A stretch of DNA of 64,000 nt from assembly GCF_004349105.1 (NCBI RefSeq), contig NZ_SMLB01000018.1:1-64000 (forward strand), in the 5' to 3' direction. Position numbers and translations under genes: made by a program. The notes below the pieces were generated by a model. The model made no database searches. It saw only the letters and a program-made list of their open reading frames with translations, and had not been told where the DNA came from. The DNA comes from Jiangella aurantiaca (GTDB taxonomy: Bacteria; Actinomycetota; Actinomycetes; Jiangellales; Jiangellaceae). Shown piece by piece: positions 1 through 9,095 of this stretch; within the stretch, counting starts at the first letter, position 1; each line of letters begins with the position of its first letter.

Positions 1-1
1 G

Positions 2-2626
2 CCCACCCAGGCCCCGCGGCCAGGCCCGGCGCCCGCGCCGAGTCCGCGCCCGGCAACGCCGGGCACCGGTCAGGGGCCGCGTCCCGGCCCCGGTCAGCGC
101 CCAGGCGCCGGCCAGGGTCAGCGTCCCGCCCCCGACCAGGGCCAGCGGCCCGGCGGCGGCGCCCGTCCGGGTGCCCCGAAGCCGGGTCCCGCCGCACCCC
201 GGCCGGCCGGGCCGCGACCGGGCAACAACCCGTTCGGCGGCGAGAGCACCGGTATGGGCCGGCCTCGTCCCGGCGGCGGCCCGCGGCCGGGCAACAACCC
301 GTTCTCGTCCGGTGGCTCCACCGGCATGCAGCGTCCCGGCTCGCGCCGCGACGCCGACGGCCGTGGCGCTGCCGGGCCGGGCGGCCCGCGGCCCAGCGCT
401 CCGGCGCCGCGTCCGGGCGGTGGCCCGGGTGCCGGCGGCCCGCGCCCGAACCCCGGCATGATGCCGCCGCGCCCGTCGCAGCGGCCCAGTGGCCCGGGCG
501 AGCGCGGTGGCCGTCCCGGCGGTGACCGCGGTGGCCGTCCTGGTGGCGGCGGCGGTGGCGGCCGTCCCGGCATGGGCGGTGGCCGTCCCGGTGGCGGCGG
601 CGGCTTCGGCGGCGGCCCGGGTGGCGGTGGCCGCCCGGGCGGTGGCGGCGGCTTCGGCGGCCCCGGCGGCGGTGGCCGTCCCGGTGGCGGCGGTGGCCGC
701 GGCCGCGGTGGCACGGCCGGCGCGTTCGGCCGTCCCGGCGGCAAGCCGGCGAAGAGCCGCAAGAGCAAGCGGCAGAAGCGCCAGGAATACGACAACATGC
801 AGGCGCCGAGCATCGGTGGCGTACGGCTGCCGCGCGGCAACGGCGACACCGTCCGGCTGCCTCGCGGTGCGTCGCTGGCCGACTTCGCCGAGCGCATCGA
901 CGTCGACCCCGCGCAGCTGGTCCAGGTGCTGTTCGGCCTGGGCGAGATGGTCACGGCCACCCAGTCGGTGGACGAAGACACCTTCCGGGTGCTGGGCGAG
1001 GAGCTCGGCTACGACATCCAGATGGTGTCGCCGGAGGACGAGGACCGCGAGCTGCTGGAGTCGTTCGACATCGACTTCGAGGCCGAGGACGACACCAACG
1101 CCGTCGCGCGGCCCCCGGTGGTCACCGTCATGGGCCACGTCGACCACGGTAAGACGAAGCTGCTCGACGCCATCCGCAAGGAGAACATCGTCGAGTCCGA
1201 GGCCGGCGGCATCACCCAGCACATCGGTGCCTACCAGGTCTACGTCGAGCACGAGGGCGAGCAGCGGGCCATCACCTTCATCGACACCCCGGGTCACGAG
1301 GCGTTCACCGCCATGCGTGCCCGTGGTGCGCAGGTGACCGACATCGTCATCCTCGTGGTGGCGGCCGACGACGGCGTGATGCCGCAGACCATCGAGGCGC
1401 TGAACCACGCCCAGGCGGCCGGCGTCCCGATCGTGGTCGCGGTCAACAAGATCGACGTCGAGGGCGCCAACCCCGCGAAGATCCGCCAGCAGCTCACCGA
1501 GTACAACCTGGTGGCCGAGGAGTACGGCGGCGACACCATGTTCGTCGACGTCGCGGCGAAGCCGGGCATCAACATCGACAAGCTGCTCGAGGCCGTCCTG
1601 CTGACCGCCGACGCGGCGCTGGACCTGCGGGCCAACGCCGACATGGCGGCGCGCGGCGTGGCGATCGAGGGTCACCTCGACCGCGGCCGCGGCCCGGTGG
1701 CCACCGTCCTGGTGCAGCGCGGCACGCTGCACCCGGGCGACGCCATCGTCACGGGTCAGTCCTACGGCCGCGTGCGCGCCATGCTCGACGAGTACGGCAA
1801 GCTGGTCGAGGAGGCGGGCCCGTCCCGTCCGGTCCAGGTGCTCGGTCTCACCGCGGTGCCCGGCGCCGGCGACAAGTTCCTCGTCGCCGACGACGACCGC
1901 ACCGCGCGCCAGATCGCCGAGAAGCGCGAGGCCATGGAGCGCAACGCCGCCCTGGCCAAGGCCCGCAAGCGGGTCACGCTCGAGAGCTTCATGGCCGAGA
2001 GCAAGGTCGAGACGCTGAACCTGATCCTCAAGGGCGACGTCTCGGGCTCGGTCGAGGCACTCGAGGACGCGCTGCTCAAGATCGACGTGGGCGAAGAGGT
2101 CAGCCTCAACATCATCCACCGCGGCGTCGGCGCCATCACGGCCAACGACGTCAACCTCGCCTCCATCGACCAGGGCATCATCATCGGCTTCAACGTCCGG
2201 CCGCAGAGCCGGACGGTCGAGGACCTGGCCGACCGCGAGGGTGTGGAGATCCGGTACTACTCGGTCATCTACTCGGCCATCGAGGAGATCGAGGCGGCCC
2301 TCAAGGGCATGCTCAAGCCGGAGTTCGAGGAGGTCCAGCTCGGCACCGCGGAGATCCGCGAGGTGTTCCGGTCGTCCAAGATCGGCAACATCGCCGGCTG
2401 CATGGTCACCAACGGCATCATGCGGCGCAACGCGTCGGCGCGGCTGGTCCGCGACGGCGTGGTAGTGGGCGAGGGCCTCACGGTCGTGTCGCTGCGGCGT
2501 GAGAAGGACGACGTCACGGAGGTTCGCGACGGGTTCGAGTGCGGTATCAGCCTCGGCTCGTTCAACGACATCCAGGTCGGCGACCGCATCGAGACCTACG
2601 AGATGAAGGAGAAGCCGCGCGGCTGA
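2..2626 (+). CDS. infB: translation initiation factor IF-2 (5' truncated by window)
   Basis: GTPase that brings fMet-tRNA to the 30S subunit and promotes 70S joining in the cytoplasm. The frame is open from base 2, so the true start lies upstream; 874 residues are visible. Roughly the first 250 visible residues are low-complexity Pro/Gly/Arg sequence with repeated GGRPGGGG units, the long disordered N-terminus usual in high-GC actinobacteria. An IF2-N-like segment follows ([14 protein letters not shown], then [14 protein letters not shown]). The G domain shows G1 GHVDHGKT near visible residue 378, G3 DTPGHE near 428 and G4 NKID near 482, followed by the beta-barrel and C-terminal domains. It heads the DUF503-rbfA-truB run. 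The internal ATG at 254 is not a credible start. Confidence 0.97.
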   Translation, partial: PTQAPRPGPAPAPSPRPATPGTGQGPRPGPGQRPGAGQGQRPAPDQGQRPGGGARPGAPKPGPAAPRPAGPRPGNNPFGGESTGMGRPRPGGGPRPGNNPFSSGGSTGMQRPGSRRDADGRGAAGPGGPRPSAPAPRPGGGPGAGGPRPNPGMMPPRPSQRPSGPGERGGRPGGDRGGRPGGGGGGGRPGMGGGRPGGGGGFGGGPGGGGRPGGGGGFGGPGGGGRPGGGGGRGRGGTAGAFGRPGGKPAKSRKSKRQKRQEYDNMQAPSIGGVRLPRGNGDTVRLPRGASLADFAERIDVDPAQLVQVLFGLGEMVTATQSVDEDTFRVLGEELGYDIQMVSPEDEDRELLESFDIDFEAEDDTNAVARPPVVTVMGHVDHGKTKLLDAIRKENIVESEAGGITQHIGAYQVYVEHEGEQRAITFIDTPGHEAFTAMRARGAQVTDIVILVVAADDGVMPQTIEALNHAQAAGVPIVVAVNKIDVEGANPAKIRQQLTEYNLVAEEYGGDTMFVDVAAKPGINIDKLLEAVLLTADAALDLRANADMAARGVAIEGHLDRGRGPVATVLVQRGTLHPGDAIVTGQSYGRVRAMLDEYGKLVEEAGPSRPVQVLGLTAVPGAGDKFLVADDDRTARQIAEKREAMERNAALAKARKRVTLESFMAESKVETLNLILKGDVSGSVEALEDALLKIDVGEEVSLNIIHRGVGAITANDVNLASIDQGIIIGFNVRPQSRTVEDLADREGVEIRYYSVIYSAIEEIEAALKGMLKPEFEEVQLGTAEIREVFRSSKIGNIAGCMVTNGIMRRNASARLVRDGVVVGEGLTVVSLRREKDDVTEVRDGFECGISLGSFNDIQVGDRIETYEMKEKPRG

Positions 2627-2662
2627 TCCTCCGGCACCGGATGATCACATTGAGTTGGGTCG

Positions 2663-2702
2663 CTCCCGCTTCGCCAGGCATGCCTTCCTGGTGAAGCGGG
2701 AG
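2663..2702. other. strong stem-loop between infB and the DUF503 gene
   Basis: Arms 2663-2678 and 2687-2702 form a 16-bp stem with one G-T wobble and an 8-base loop. The left arm reads CTCCCGCTTCGCCAGG. There is no T-tract after it. It may attenuate or stabilise the infB transcript, or act as an RNase-processing site; the downstream gene is co-directional, so full termination is not obvious. Confidence 0.55.
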
Positions 2703-2727
2703 AACGCCCGGTGATGGCCTCTCAGGG

Positions 2728-3033
2728 GTGCGAGTGTTCGTCGGAACCATCGTGTTCGACCTGCTGCTGGGCGACGTGCGGTCGCTGAAGCAGAAACGCG
2801 CCGTGGTCCGGCCCGTCGTGGCCGAGCTGCGGCGCCGTTTCGACGTCGCCGTCGCCGAGGTTGGCCACCAGGACCTGCACCGCCGCGCGGAGGTGGGGGT
2901 CGCCGTCGTCGCCGGCGACTCCCGGCAGTGCATCGACGTGCTCGACGCCGTCGAGCAGCACGTCGCGGACCGGCCGGAGATCGAGTTGCTCTCCACCCGG
3001 CGACGGATCCACAACGACGAAGACGAGGAGTAG
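2728..3033 (+). CDS. DUF503 (YlxP-like) protein
   Basis: A 101-residue protein starting at GTG with [20 protein letters not shown], the characteristic opening of the small DUF503 family. The conserved SLKQKR segment and C-terminal STRRRIH are also present. The family sits between infB and rbfA in Gram-positive bacteria, and the B. subtilis relative (YlxP) is linked to ribosome function; its biochemical role is not settled. It ends 2 bp before rbfA, so co-transcription with rbfA and truB is likely. Length is normal for the family. Confidence 0.9.
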   Translation: MRVFVGTIVFDLLLGDVRSLKQKRAVVRPVVAELRRRFDVAVAEVGHQDLHRRAEVGVAVVAGDSRQCIDVLDAVEQHVADRPEIELLSTRRRIHNDEDEE

Positions 3034-3035
3034 CC

Positions 3036-3497
3036 ATGGCCGATGCAGCGCGGGCGCGCAAGCTGGCCGACCGCATCCGCGAGATCGCGGCCGAAACGCT
3101 GGAGCGCCGGGTCAAGGACCCCCGGCTGGGGTTCGTGACGGTCACCGACGCCCGCATCACCGGCGACCTTCGCGACGCCACCGTCTTCTACACCGTCCTC
3201 GGCGACGAGGAGGAGCGCACGGCCACGGCCGCCGCGCTCGAGAGCGTCAAGGGCCTGGTCCGGTCCGAGGTGGGCCGGCGCACCGGCGTCCGGTTCACCC
3301 CCACGCTGGAGTTCGTGGCCGACGCCATCCCGGAGAACGCCGCGAACATCGACGACCTGCTGCGGGCCGCCCGCGAGTCCGACGAGCGGGTCGCCCAGGC
3401 GGCCGCCGAGGCCGAGTACGCGGGCGACCCCGACCCGTACCGCAAGCCGGCGGAGGACGACGAGCCCGGGGACGAGGACGACGACGACCGTGGCTGA
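3036..3497 (+). CDS. rbfA: ribosome-binding factor A
   Basis: A 153-residue KH-fold factor for late maturation of the 30S subunit (16S rRNA 5' end). The conserved N-terminus [20 protein letters not shown], the segment [19 protein letters not shown] and the C-terminal pattern [20 protein letters not shown] match the family. The last ~35 residues are an acidic tail ([11 protein letters not shown]), common in actinobacterial RbfA. The ATG at 3036 follows the DUF503 stop by 2 bp. An upstream in-frame extension exists but lacks family homology. The 3' end overlaps truB by 8 bp. Confidence 0.95.
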   Translation: MADAARARKLADRIREIAAETLERRVKDPRLGFVTVTDARITGDLRDATVFYTVLGDEEERTATAAALESVKGLVRSEVGRRTGVRFTPTLEFVADAIPENAANIDDLLRAARESDERVAQAAAEAEYAGDPDPYRKPAEDDEPGDEDDDDRG

Positions 3498-4362
3498 TCC
3501 CGACGGCCTCGTCGTCGTCGACAAGCCCAGCGGCTGGACCTCGCACGACGTCGTCGCCCGGATCCGGCGGCTGGCCGGCACTCGCCGCGTCGGCCACGCC
3601 GGCACGCTCGATCCGATGGCCACCGGCGTCCTCGTCGTCGGCGTCGGCAAGGCCACCAAGCTGCTCGGCCACCTGGCGCTCACGGAGAAGGAGTACGACG
3701 CCACCATCCGGCTCGGCGCGATCACCGTCACCGACGACGCCAAGGGCGAGGTCACCGCGACGGCCGACGCGTCCGCCGTCACCGACGACGCCGTCGCGGA
3801 GGGGGTTGCCGCACTCACCGGGCCGATCCAGCAGGTGCCGAGCGCCGTCTCGGCCGTGAAGATCGACGGCGTGCGCTCGTACCACCGGGTCCGGTCCGGC
3901 GAGAACGTCGAGCTGCCCGCGCGTGACGTCGTCGTCAGCCGGTTCGATGTGCTGGCCACCCGCCGTGATGGGCCCTACGTCGACCTCGACGTCTCCGTCG
4001 CCTGCTCGTCCGGCACCTACATCCGGGCGCTGGCCCGCGACCTCGGCGCGTCGCTGGGCGTCGGCGGCCACCTGACCGCGCTGCGCCGCACCGCTGTCGG
4101 GCCGTACCGGCTGGACCGCGCCCGCACGCTGGAGGCGCTCGCCGCGGACTTCGCCGTCCTCCCGCTGGCCGAGGCCGCCGCGGCGGCGTTCCCGCGGCTG
4201 GACGTCGACGCCGGCACCGCCGGCAAGGTCGCACACGGGATGCCGCTGCCGGCCACCGGGCGCGGCCCCGGGCCGGTCGCGGTGTTCGGGCCGGACGGTA
4301 GGCTGCTGTCCCTGGTCGAGGACCGGGGATCCCGGGCGAAGCACCTGGCGGTGTTCGTATGA
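3490..4362 (+). CDS. truB: tRNA pseudouridine(55) synthase
   Basis: A 290-residue enzyme making pseudouridine 55 in the T-loop of tRNAs. It begins at GTG inside the rbfA 3' end with [16 protein letters not shown]. The catalytic-aspartate motif [19 protein letters not shown] is intact, as are the [10 protein letters not shown] and [17 protein letters not shown] segments. The C-terminal region carries a PUA-like end (GRLLSLVED). The stop overlaps the next ATG (ATGA), so it probably shares a message with the MarR gene downstream. Confidence 0.96.
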   Translation: MADPDGLVVVDKPSGWTSHDVVARIRRLAGTRRVGHAGTLDPMATGVLVVGVGKATKLLGHLALTEKEYDATIRLGAITVTDDAKGEVTATADASAVTDDAVAEGVAALTGPIQQVPSAVSAVKIDGVRSYHRVRSGENVELPARDVVVSRFDVLATRRDGPYVDLDVSVACSSGTYIRALARDLGASLGVGGHLTALRRTAVGPYRLDRARTLEALAADFAVLPLAEAAAAAFPRLDVDAGTAGKVAHGMPLPATGRGPGPVAVFGPDGRLLSLVEDRGSRAKHLAVFV

Positions 4363-4802
4363 ACGATCGGCAGCAGGTCCACGAGCAGCTCGAGGCCGAG
4401 CTCGCCTTCCTGTGGCGCCGCGTGCGCCGGCTCTCCATCGACCTCGCCCGGCAGGTCGACGAGGGCCTCGAGGCGGCCGCGTACGGTCTGCTCGGACTAC
4501 TCGCCGACGGCGGCGACGTCCGCGCCGCCGACCTCGCCGAGCGGATGGGGCTGGACAAGTCCACCGTCAGCCGTCAAATCACCCAGATGGAGTCCATGGG
4601 CCTGATCCAGCGGGTGCCCGACCCGCAGGACGGGCGGGCCCGGCTGCTGCACATCACCGACGAGGGCCGCGCCCGCGTCCAGCAGTTGCGTGGCGCCCGC
4701 GGCCGCTGGTTCGGCGAGGCGCTGGAGGACTGGCCCGACGCCGACGTCGACGCCCTCGCCGCTCTGCTCAAACGCCTGAACGCGTCCCTGTCGCAGGAGT
4801 AG
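4359..4802 (+). CDS. MarR family transcriptional regulator (first of a tandem pair)
   Basis: A 147-residue winged-helix protein. The MarR core is clear: helix-turn-helix AADLAERMGLDKSTVSRQI (about residues 52-70), then the wing with the DPQDGRARLLHITDEGR signature. It overlaps truB by 4 bp and is followed after about 80 bp by a second MarR gene and an exporter. Its ligand is unknown. Translational coupling to truB suggests a basal level of expression with the housekeeping operon, which would suit a repressor of the downstream MarR-exporter pair (inference). Confidence 0.9.
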   Translation: MNDRQQVHEQLEAELAFLWRRVRRLSIDLARQVDEGLEAAAYGLLGLLADGGDVRAADLAERMGLDKSTVSRQITQMESMGLIQRVPDPQDGRARLLHITDEGRARVQQLRGARGRWFGEALEDWPDADVDALAALLKRLNASLSQE

Positions 4803-4816
4803 CCTCGAGAGTAAAG

Positions 4817-4860
4817 TTGGTTGCTGCAACCATTTAGCCTCTATAGTTGCAGGGGTCAAC
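4817..4860 (+). promoter_or_regulatory. promoter with MarR-type palindromes upstream of the second MarR gene
   Basis: A perfect inverted repeat GGTTGC-T-GCAACC lies at 4819-4831, and an imperfect one (GTTG, 7 bases, CAAC) at 4846-4860. A possible -10 TATAGT (4842-4847) lies between and overlaps the second repeat. Candidate -35 boxes are TTGGTT at 4817 or TTGCTG at 4821. The layout fits autorepression of the MarR-exporter unit. Confidence 0.55.
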
Positions 4861-4883
4861 CAACCGAGGCGGTGACGCGCGCC

Positions 4884-5345
4884 ATGCGCAGCGATGTCTG
4901 GAGCGAGCTGGTCGATCAGGGACGGCTCCTGGTCCGGCTGGGCAAGCTGCTCACTCACCGCCACGTCGAGATCTACGAGGGCGTGGGTCCGACGCTGGAC
5001 GGCATGCTCGCCGCGCTGAGGAAGGGCGGACCGATGCGGCTGACGGCGCTGGCCGACCAGCTGCAGGTGGACCCGTCCGTCGCCAGCCGGCAGGCGGCCG
5101 AGCTGGTCGAGCGCGGGCTGGTGGAACGCCGTCCGGACCCGGACGACGCACGCGCCGGCATCCTCGACCTCACGGCCGACGGCCACGCGGTCCTGGAGCG
5201 CGCGCGGGAGCGCAGCGGCCAGATCGTCGCCGCCGCGCTCCGCGACTGGAGCGAGGCCGAAGCCCGGCAGCTGGTCGACCTGCTCACCAAGCTCACCGGC
5301 GATCTCCGCGAGGAGCTCTGCGGAGGAAAGGAACGCGTCCGATGA
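4884..5345 (+). CDS. MarR family transcriptional regulator (second of a tandem pair)
   Basis: A 153-residue MarR protein starting MRSDVWSELVDQGRLLVRL. The helix-turn-helix is MRLTALADQLQVDPSVASRQAAELVERGL and the wing RRPDPDDARAGILDLTADGH. I chose ATG 4884; an open frame reaches back to TTG 4821, but that would place the operator palindromes inside the gene. GTG 4872 is also possible. Its stop overlaps the exporter ATG (ATGA), the standard arrangement of a local repressor with the pump it controls. Confidence 0.9.
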   Translation: MRSDVWSELVDQGRLLVRLGKLLTHRHVEIYEGVGPTLDGMLAALRKGGPMRLTALADQLQVDPSVASRQAAELVERGLVERRPDPDDARAGILDLTADGHAVLERARERSGQIVAAALRDWSEAEARQLVDLLTKLTGDLREELCGGKERVR

Positions 5346-6913
5346 CGACGACAGACGCTCTTGCGCCTGCGACGATGACCCATCGACAGGTGCTGGAGGC
5401 GATGTCCGGGCTGCTGCTCGCCATGTTCGTGGCGATGCTGTCCGGCACGATCGTCGCCAACGCGCTGCCACGCATCATCGGCGACCTCGGCGGCAACCAG
5501 GACCAGTACACGTGGGTCGTGACGGCGACCCTGCTCGCGGCGACGGCGACCACCCCGATCTGGGGCAAGCTCGCCGACCGCATGAACAAGAAGCTGCTCG
5601 TCCAGCTGTCGATCACCGTTTTCGTGATCGGCTCGGTGCTGGCCGGATTCTCCCAGACCACCGAGGCGCTGATCGGATTCCGGGTCCTCCAGGGCCTGGG
5701 CCTGGGCGGCCTGCAGGCGCTCGTGCAGATCGTCATGGCCTCGGTCGTCAGCCCGCGCGAGCGCGGCCGGTACATGGGGTACTTCGGCGCCGTCATGGCG
5801 GTGGCGACGGTCGGTGGCCCGCTGCTGGGCGGCTTCCTCGTCGACTCCGAGCTGCTCGGCTGGCGCTGGTGCTTCTGGGTCGGCGTCCCGTTCGGCGTGG
5901 CGGCGCTGGTGCTGCTGCAGCGGACGCTGAAGCTGCCGGTGCTGACGTCCGACACGAAGATCGACTTGCTGGGCGCGCTGCTCATCCCCGGCGGCATCAG
6001 CGTGCTGCTCATCTGGGTGACGCTGGCCGGCAAGAACTTCGACTGGGTGTCCTGGGCGAGCGCGGCGTTCGTCGCCGGCGGCGTCCTGCTGATCGCACTG
6101 GCCGTCGTCGTGGAGCGGCGGGTGGCGGACCCGGTCGTGCCGCCGCGTCTGATCAAGCAGCGGACCATGGTGCTGGCGATCATCGCCAGCGTCGCCATCG
6201 GCATCGCGATGTTCGGCTCTTCGGTCTTCTTCAGCCAGTACTTCCAGATCTCCCGCGGCTACTCACCGACGGCGGCCGGCCTGCTCACGCTGCCGATGAT
6301 CGTCGGCCTGCTGCTGGCGTCGACGATCACCGGTCAGCTGGTCACCCGGTTCGGGCGGTGGAAGAGGTTCCTCGTCGCCGGCACCGCGCTGATCGTCGTC
6401 GGGCTGGGACTGCTGGGCACCATCGACCACTCGACCTCGCTGGTGCTGATCGGCGTGTACATGGCCATCCTGGGTGTCGGCGTCGGGTCGAGCATGCAGA
6501 ACCTGGTGCTGGCCGCGCAGAACGGTCTCGACTACCGCGACCTCGGCGCCGGCACGTCGACGGTGACGTTCTTCCGCTCGCTGGGCGGTGCGGCCGGCGT
6601 CTCCGTCCTCGGTGCGATCCTGGCCACGCACGTCACGGACCTGATCAACGACGGGCTGGCGTCGATCCCGGGCGCCGGGGCGGCGACCCAGAGCGGCGGG
6701 TCGACGTCACTGGACCTCAGTGGGCTGCCGGAGCCGGTGCGGGTCATCGTCGAGCACGCCTACGGCGACGCGACTGCGCTGGTGTTCCTCATCGCAGGGG
6801 CGATCGCGCTGGTGGCGTTCGTCGCCGTCCTGTTCATGCGCGAGACCTCGCTGCGGACGACGGTGGGCGACGCCGAGCTGGCCGAGCTGGAAGGGGCCAC
6901 CGCGCGGGCATAA
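5342..6913 (+). CDS. MFS drug exporter, DHA2 (EmrB/QacA) type, 14 TM
   Basis: A 523-residue membrane protein beginning MTTTDALAPATMTHRQVLEA. DHA2 hallmarks are visible: LSGTIVANALPRIIGDLGG in TM1, the loop 2-3 motif WGKLADRMNKK (motif A), QGLGLGGLQALVQIVMASVV, and motif C-like GPLLGGFLVD. Its length fits 14 transmembrane helices. It most likely expels a drug or toxic metabolite using the proton gradient; the substrate is unknown. It is translationally coupled to the MarR gene upstream and probably repressed by it. An upstream open extension overlapping the MarR gene is spurious. Confidence 0.93.
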   Translation: MTTTDALAPATMTHRQVLEAMSGLLLAMFVAMLSGTIVANALPRIIGDLGGNQDQYTWVVTATLLAATATTPIWGKLADRMNKKLLVQLSITVFVIGSVLAGFSQTTEALIGFRVLQGLGLGGLQALVQIVMASVVSPRERGRYMGYFGAVMAVATVGGPLLGGFLVDSELLGWRWCFWVGVPFGVAALVLLQRTLKLPVLTSDTKIDLLGALLIPGGISVLLIWVTLAGKNFDWVSWASAAFVAGGVLLIALAVVVERRVADPVVPPRLIKQRTMVLAIIASVAIGIAMFGSSVFFSQYFQISRGYSPTAAGLLTLPMIVGLLLASTITGQLVTRFGRWKRFLVAGTALIVVGLGLLGTIDHSTSLVLIGVYMAILGVGVGSSMQNLVLAAQNGLDYRDLGAGTSTVTFFRSLGGAAGVSVLGAILATHVTDLINDGLASIPGAGAATQSGGSTSLDLSGLPEPVRVIVEHAYGDATALVFLIAGAIALVAFVAVLFMRETSLRTTVGDAELAELEGATARA

Positions 6914-6951
6914 TGTCGTAGTCAAACGCCACCGAACCCGGGAGAACACGC

Positions 6952-7911
6952 GTGCACCGCTGGACCGATCTGGACCAGGTCCCTCCCGGGTTCGGCCCGT
7001 CGGTGGTCACCATCGGCAATTTCGACGGCGTCCACCTGGGCCATAGGCAGGTGCTCACCCGCATGGTGGCCGACGCCCACGCGGCCGGCGGCGGCGCGCA
7101 AGCCGTCGCCGTCACGTTCGACCCCCACCCTCGGCAGCTGCACCGGCCCGAGGACGCGCCGCCGCTGATCACCGGCGTGCGCGACAAGCTCGAGCTGCTC
7201 GCCGAGACCGGCCTCGACGCCGTCCTCGTCCAGCCCTACACCTGGGAGTTCGCCCGGCAGTCGCCCGAGGAGTTCGTCCGCCGCTTCCTCGTCGACGGCC
7301 TGCACGCTGTCACCGTGGTCGTCGGCCACGACGTCCGGTTCGGCTGGCAGAACGCCGGCGACCTGTCGACGATGCTGGAGCTGGGAACGGAGTACGGGTT
7401 CACGGTCGAGGTGATCCCCGAGGTCACCACCCCCGACGGCGCCCGCCGCTGGTCGTCGACGTGGGTGCGCGAGCTGCTGGTCGTGGGCGACGTCTCCGGG
7501 GCGGCGGAGATCCTCGGCCGGCCGCACCGCCTGCGCGGCGTCGTCGTCGAGGGCGACAAGCGTGGTCGTGAGCTCGGCTTCCCGACGGCGAACCTGTCGG
7601 CGGACGCCGACGGCCTGGTGCCGGACGACGGCGTGTACGCGGGCTGGCTGTCGGTCGTGCGGCCCGACGCGGGGTCGCGGGAGCGGCTGCCGGCCGCGAT
7701 CTCCATCGGCACCAATCCGACGTTCGCCGGCGAGTCGCGGCGCGTGGAGGCCTACGTCATCGGCCGCACCGACCTCGACCTCTACGGTGACGAGATCATG
7801 CTGGAGTTCGCCGAGCGCCTCCGGCCCACCCTGACGTTCGACTCCGTCGACGACCTGATCGCCACCATGAACGACGACGTCGCCAAGGCCCGCGTCGTCC
7901 TCGGCATCTGA
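6952..7911 (+). CDS. ribF: bifunctional riboflavin kinase / FAD synthetase
   Basis: A 319-residue enzyme converting riboflavin to FMN and FMN to FAD. The N-terminal FAD synthetase (nucleotidyltransferase) domain shows VVTIGNFDGVHLGHRQVL and the WSSTWVRELL segment. The C-terminal riboflavin kinase domain shows GRELGFPTANLS, the Mg/ATP loop, and SIGTNPTF, then LYGDEIMLEFAERLRP. GTG start at 6952 with a GGGAGA ribosome site. Its place between truB and rpsO is the usual actinobacterial one, here interrupted by the MarR-exporter unit. Confidence 0.96.
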   Translation: MHRWTDLDQVPPGFGPSVVTIGNFDGVHLGHRQVLTRMVADAHAAGGGAQAVAVTFDPHPRQLHRPEDAPPLITGVRDKLELLAETGLDAVLVQPYTWEFARQSPEEFVRRFLVDGLHAVTVVVGHDVRFGWQNAGDLSTMLELGTEYGFTVEVIPEVTTPDGARRWSSTWVRELLVVGDVSGAAEILGRPHRLRGVVVEGDKRGRELGFPTANLSADADGLVPDDGVYAGWLSVVRPDAGSRERLPAAISIGTNPTFAGESRRVEAYVIGRTDLDLYGDEIMLEFAERLRPTLTFDSVDDLIATMNDDVAKARVVLGI

Positions 7912-7918
7912 GGCTCGT

Positions 7919-7937
7919 CGACCCGTTCAGTGGGTCG
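7919..7937 (+). terminator. short hairpin after ribF
   Basis: CGACCC (7919-7924) pairs with GGGTCG (7932-7937) over a 7-base loop just after the ribF stop. It is a weak intrinsic-type terminator without a T-tract. Confidence 0.35.
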
Positions 7938-7966
7938 GTCGCGGTCCGGTTCGCCGGGGATGCAGC

Positions 7967-8041
7967 GTTGGCCGTCCGCCTGCTGCCCGATTGTCTTGGC
8001 CGCGTACGCGGCTAAGAACGGGCAGCTATCAGGGGGACAGG
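7967..8041 (+). repeat. dispersed repeat F1, copy a (CTGCCC/GGGCAG hairpin)
   Basis: Sequence starting GTTGGCCGTCC and ending CTATCAGGGGGACAGG folds back on itself. CTGCCC, TCTT and GGCCGCG on the left pair with CGCGGC, AAGA and GGGCAG on the right over a two-base centre. The same left and right blocks recur at 31391-31525, and the left block recurs reversed near 60995-61030. The copies share TGGCCGTCC, CTGCTGCCC, and AAGAACGGGCAGCTATCAGGGG. It lies just beyond the 3' end of the reverse-strand methyltransferase. Confidence 0.8.
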
Positions 8042-8967
8042 GGAAGAGCGGGAACAGCCCGCCCCGGGGCGCGGCGTCGGCTATCGAGGCGCCGGGGTGG
8101 CCGGTGCGGTGTCCACGTGGTGAGATTTCGCCGCGATTCGCGGGTCATCATGAGGTCTTCTGGTGCGTCAACACGTTTGCAACCGTGTTGACGCACCAGG
8201 AAACATGGTGACGTACGCGTCCCGTCGTCCTGGCGGGCGCCGGCCAGTGCGTCGGCGACGTCGGCCCGGGCCGCCGGGAGGTCCGCGGGCGCGATCCGCT
8301 CGAGCGCGCCGCGATAGCCCACCGACCGCGCCCAGGACCACCACTGGTCGACGTCGCGGAACCGGACCGGCACGGCGACGTCGTCGACGACCACGTCGGT
8401 GAACCCCGCCGATCGGACCATCGCGGCCAGTGCGGCCGGATCGTCGAACACGTCCGGGGCGTCCGCACCGAGCCCCGCGCGTCGGCGCAGCCGGTGACGG
8501 GCCTCGTCGGCGTGCGGATCCGGTGGTCCGTAGGTGCTGGCGGCGAGCCGCCCTCCTGGGGCGAGGATCGAGCGGTACGTGTGCAGCGCCGCGCCGGGGT
8601 CCGGCAGCAGGAACAGCATGAAGCCGGCGAGCACGGCGTCGACGCTCTCCGGAGCGAGGTCAGGTGCGGCGGCGTCGCCGACGTGGACCGTCGCGTTCGT
8701 GACCCCGCGCCCAGCGAGGTCGGCCGCCGTCAGCTCGACCATGGCGGGGGAGAGGTCGACGCCGATGACGCGCCCAGTCTGGCCCACGGCCGCGGCGGCC
8801 GGGACCAGGACGTGGCCGCGACCGGTGCCCACGTCGAGTACGTGCTCGCCCGGCCGCAGCCCGGCGCGGGCCACCAGTTCGCGCCCGAGCGGTGCGAAGA
8901 AGTCGACGCCGGTACTCTCGTACTCGGCCGCCACGCGGTCCCAGATGCCACCGGTCACGGGTGTCAC
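8029..8967 (-). CDS. class I SAM-dependent methyltransferase with element-derived C-terminus
   Basis: A 312-codon frame. The first ~240 residues are a Rossmann methyltransferase: LRPGEHVLDVGTGRGHVLVP (motif I), VIGVDLSPAMVELTAADLAGRG, DAVLAGFMLFLLPDPGAALH and LAPGGRLAASTYG. From about residue 245 (GARQDDGTRTS...) the protein is Arg/Pro-rich, unlike the family, and exactly overlies repeat F2 (8111-8219) and the flank of F1. The natural C-terminus therefore seems to have been replaced by repeat sequence; whether the enzyme is still active is unknown. The substrate is unknown. It diverges from rpsO. Confidence 0.82.
   Translation of the reverse strand: MTPVTGGIWDRVAAEYESTGVDFFAPLGRELVARAGLRPGEHVLDVGTGRGHVLVPAAAAVGQTGRVIGVDLSPAMVELTAADLAGRGVTNATVHVGDAAAPDLAPESVDAVLAGFMLFLLPDPGAALHTYRSILAPGGRLAASTYGPPDPHADEARHRLRRRAGLGADAPDVFDDPAALAAMVRSAGFTDVVVDDVAVPVRFRDVDQWWSWARSVGYRGALERIAPADLPAARADVADALAGARQDDGTRTSPCFLVRQHGCKRVDAPEDLMMTRESRRNLTTWTPHRPPRRLDSRRRAPGRAVPALPLSP
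8111..8219 (+). repeat. dispersed repeat F2, copy a (constant flanks, variable perfect stem)
   Basis: A 109-bp unit opening GTCCACGTGGTGAGA and closing TGGTGACGTACGCG. Its centre is a perfect 16-bp stem (8160-8175 with 8184-8199) with an 8-base loop TTTGCAAC. The reverse complement of 31607-31716 aligns along its full length. The flanks, the CAACACG/CGTGTTG stem top and the loop are nearly constant, while the rest of the stem differs in both arms. It encodes the odd C-terminus of the overlapping methyltransferase frame. Confidence 0.85.
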
Positions 8968-8977
8968 CCTAGGTGGA

Positions 8978-9008
8978 TTGGGTCCTGGCTGGGCTGCGCT
9001 GGTATCCT
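8978..9008 (+). promoter_or_regulatory. putative rpsO promoter
   Basis: TTGGGT (8978-8983) and TATCCT (9003-9008) are separated by 19 bases. A leader of ~80 nt follows, starting with a small GCCGT/ACGGC hairpin (9016-9029). It may carry S15 autoregulation, but I cannot match a specific motif. Confidence 0.35.
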
Positions 9009-9095
9009 TGGCGCCGCCGTCAGAACGGCCGCGGTTTCAGAGTGCGCCGGTGGACATGCCCGGAAGCGCCGCGCAACGATTCGACAAGGAGTTCC

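Noticed and set aside
118-720. Possible tandem-repeat array in the infB 5' part
   Set aside because: The GGC/CCG-rich repetition is coding low complexity of the IF-2 N-terminus, in frame throughout. It is not an independent repeat element.
118-981. 287-codon minus-strand frame opposite infB
   Set aside because: Proline-rich mirror of the Gly/Pro/Arg repeat region of IF-2; no start signal or homology.
8029-8211. Small + strand frames within F1/F2 (e.g. 7930-8211)
   Set aside because: They simply translate the repeat. Partial similarity between the two F2 copies in one frame follows from nucleotide identity, not codon-level conservation.
7967-8219. CRISPR array or IS element at the repeat cluster
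   Set aside because: There are no regularly spaced direct repeats, no cas genes and no transposase frame. The units are single hairpins with different spacing.
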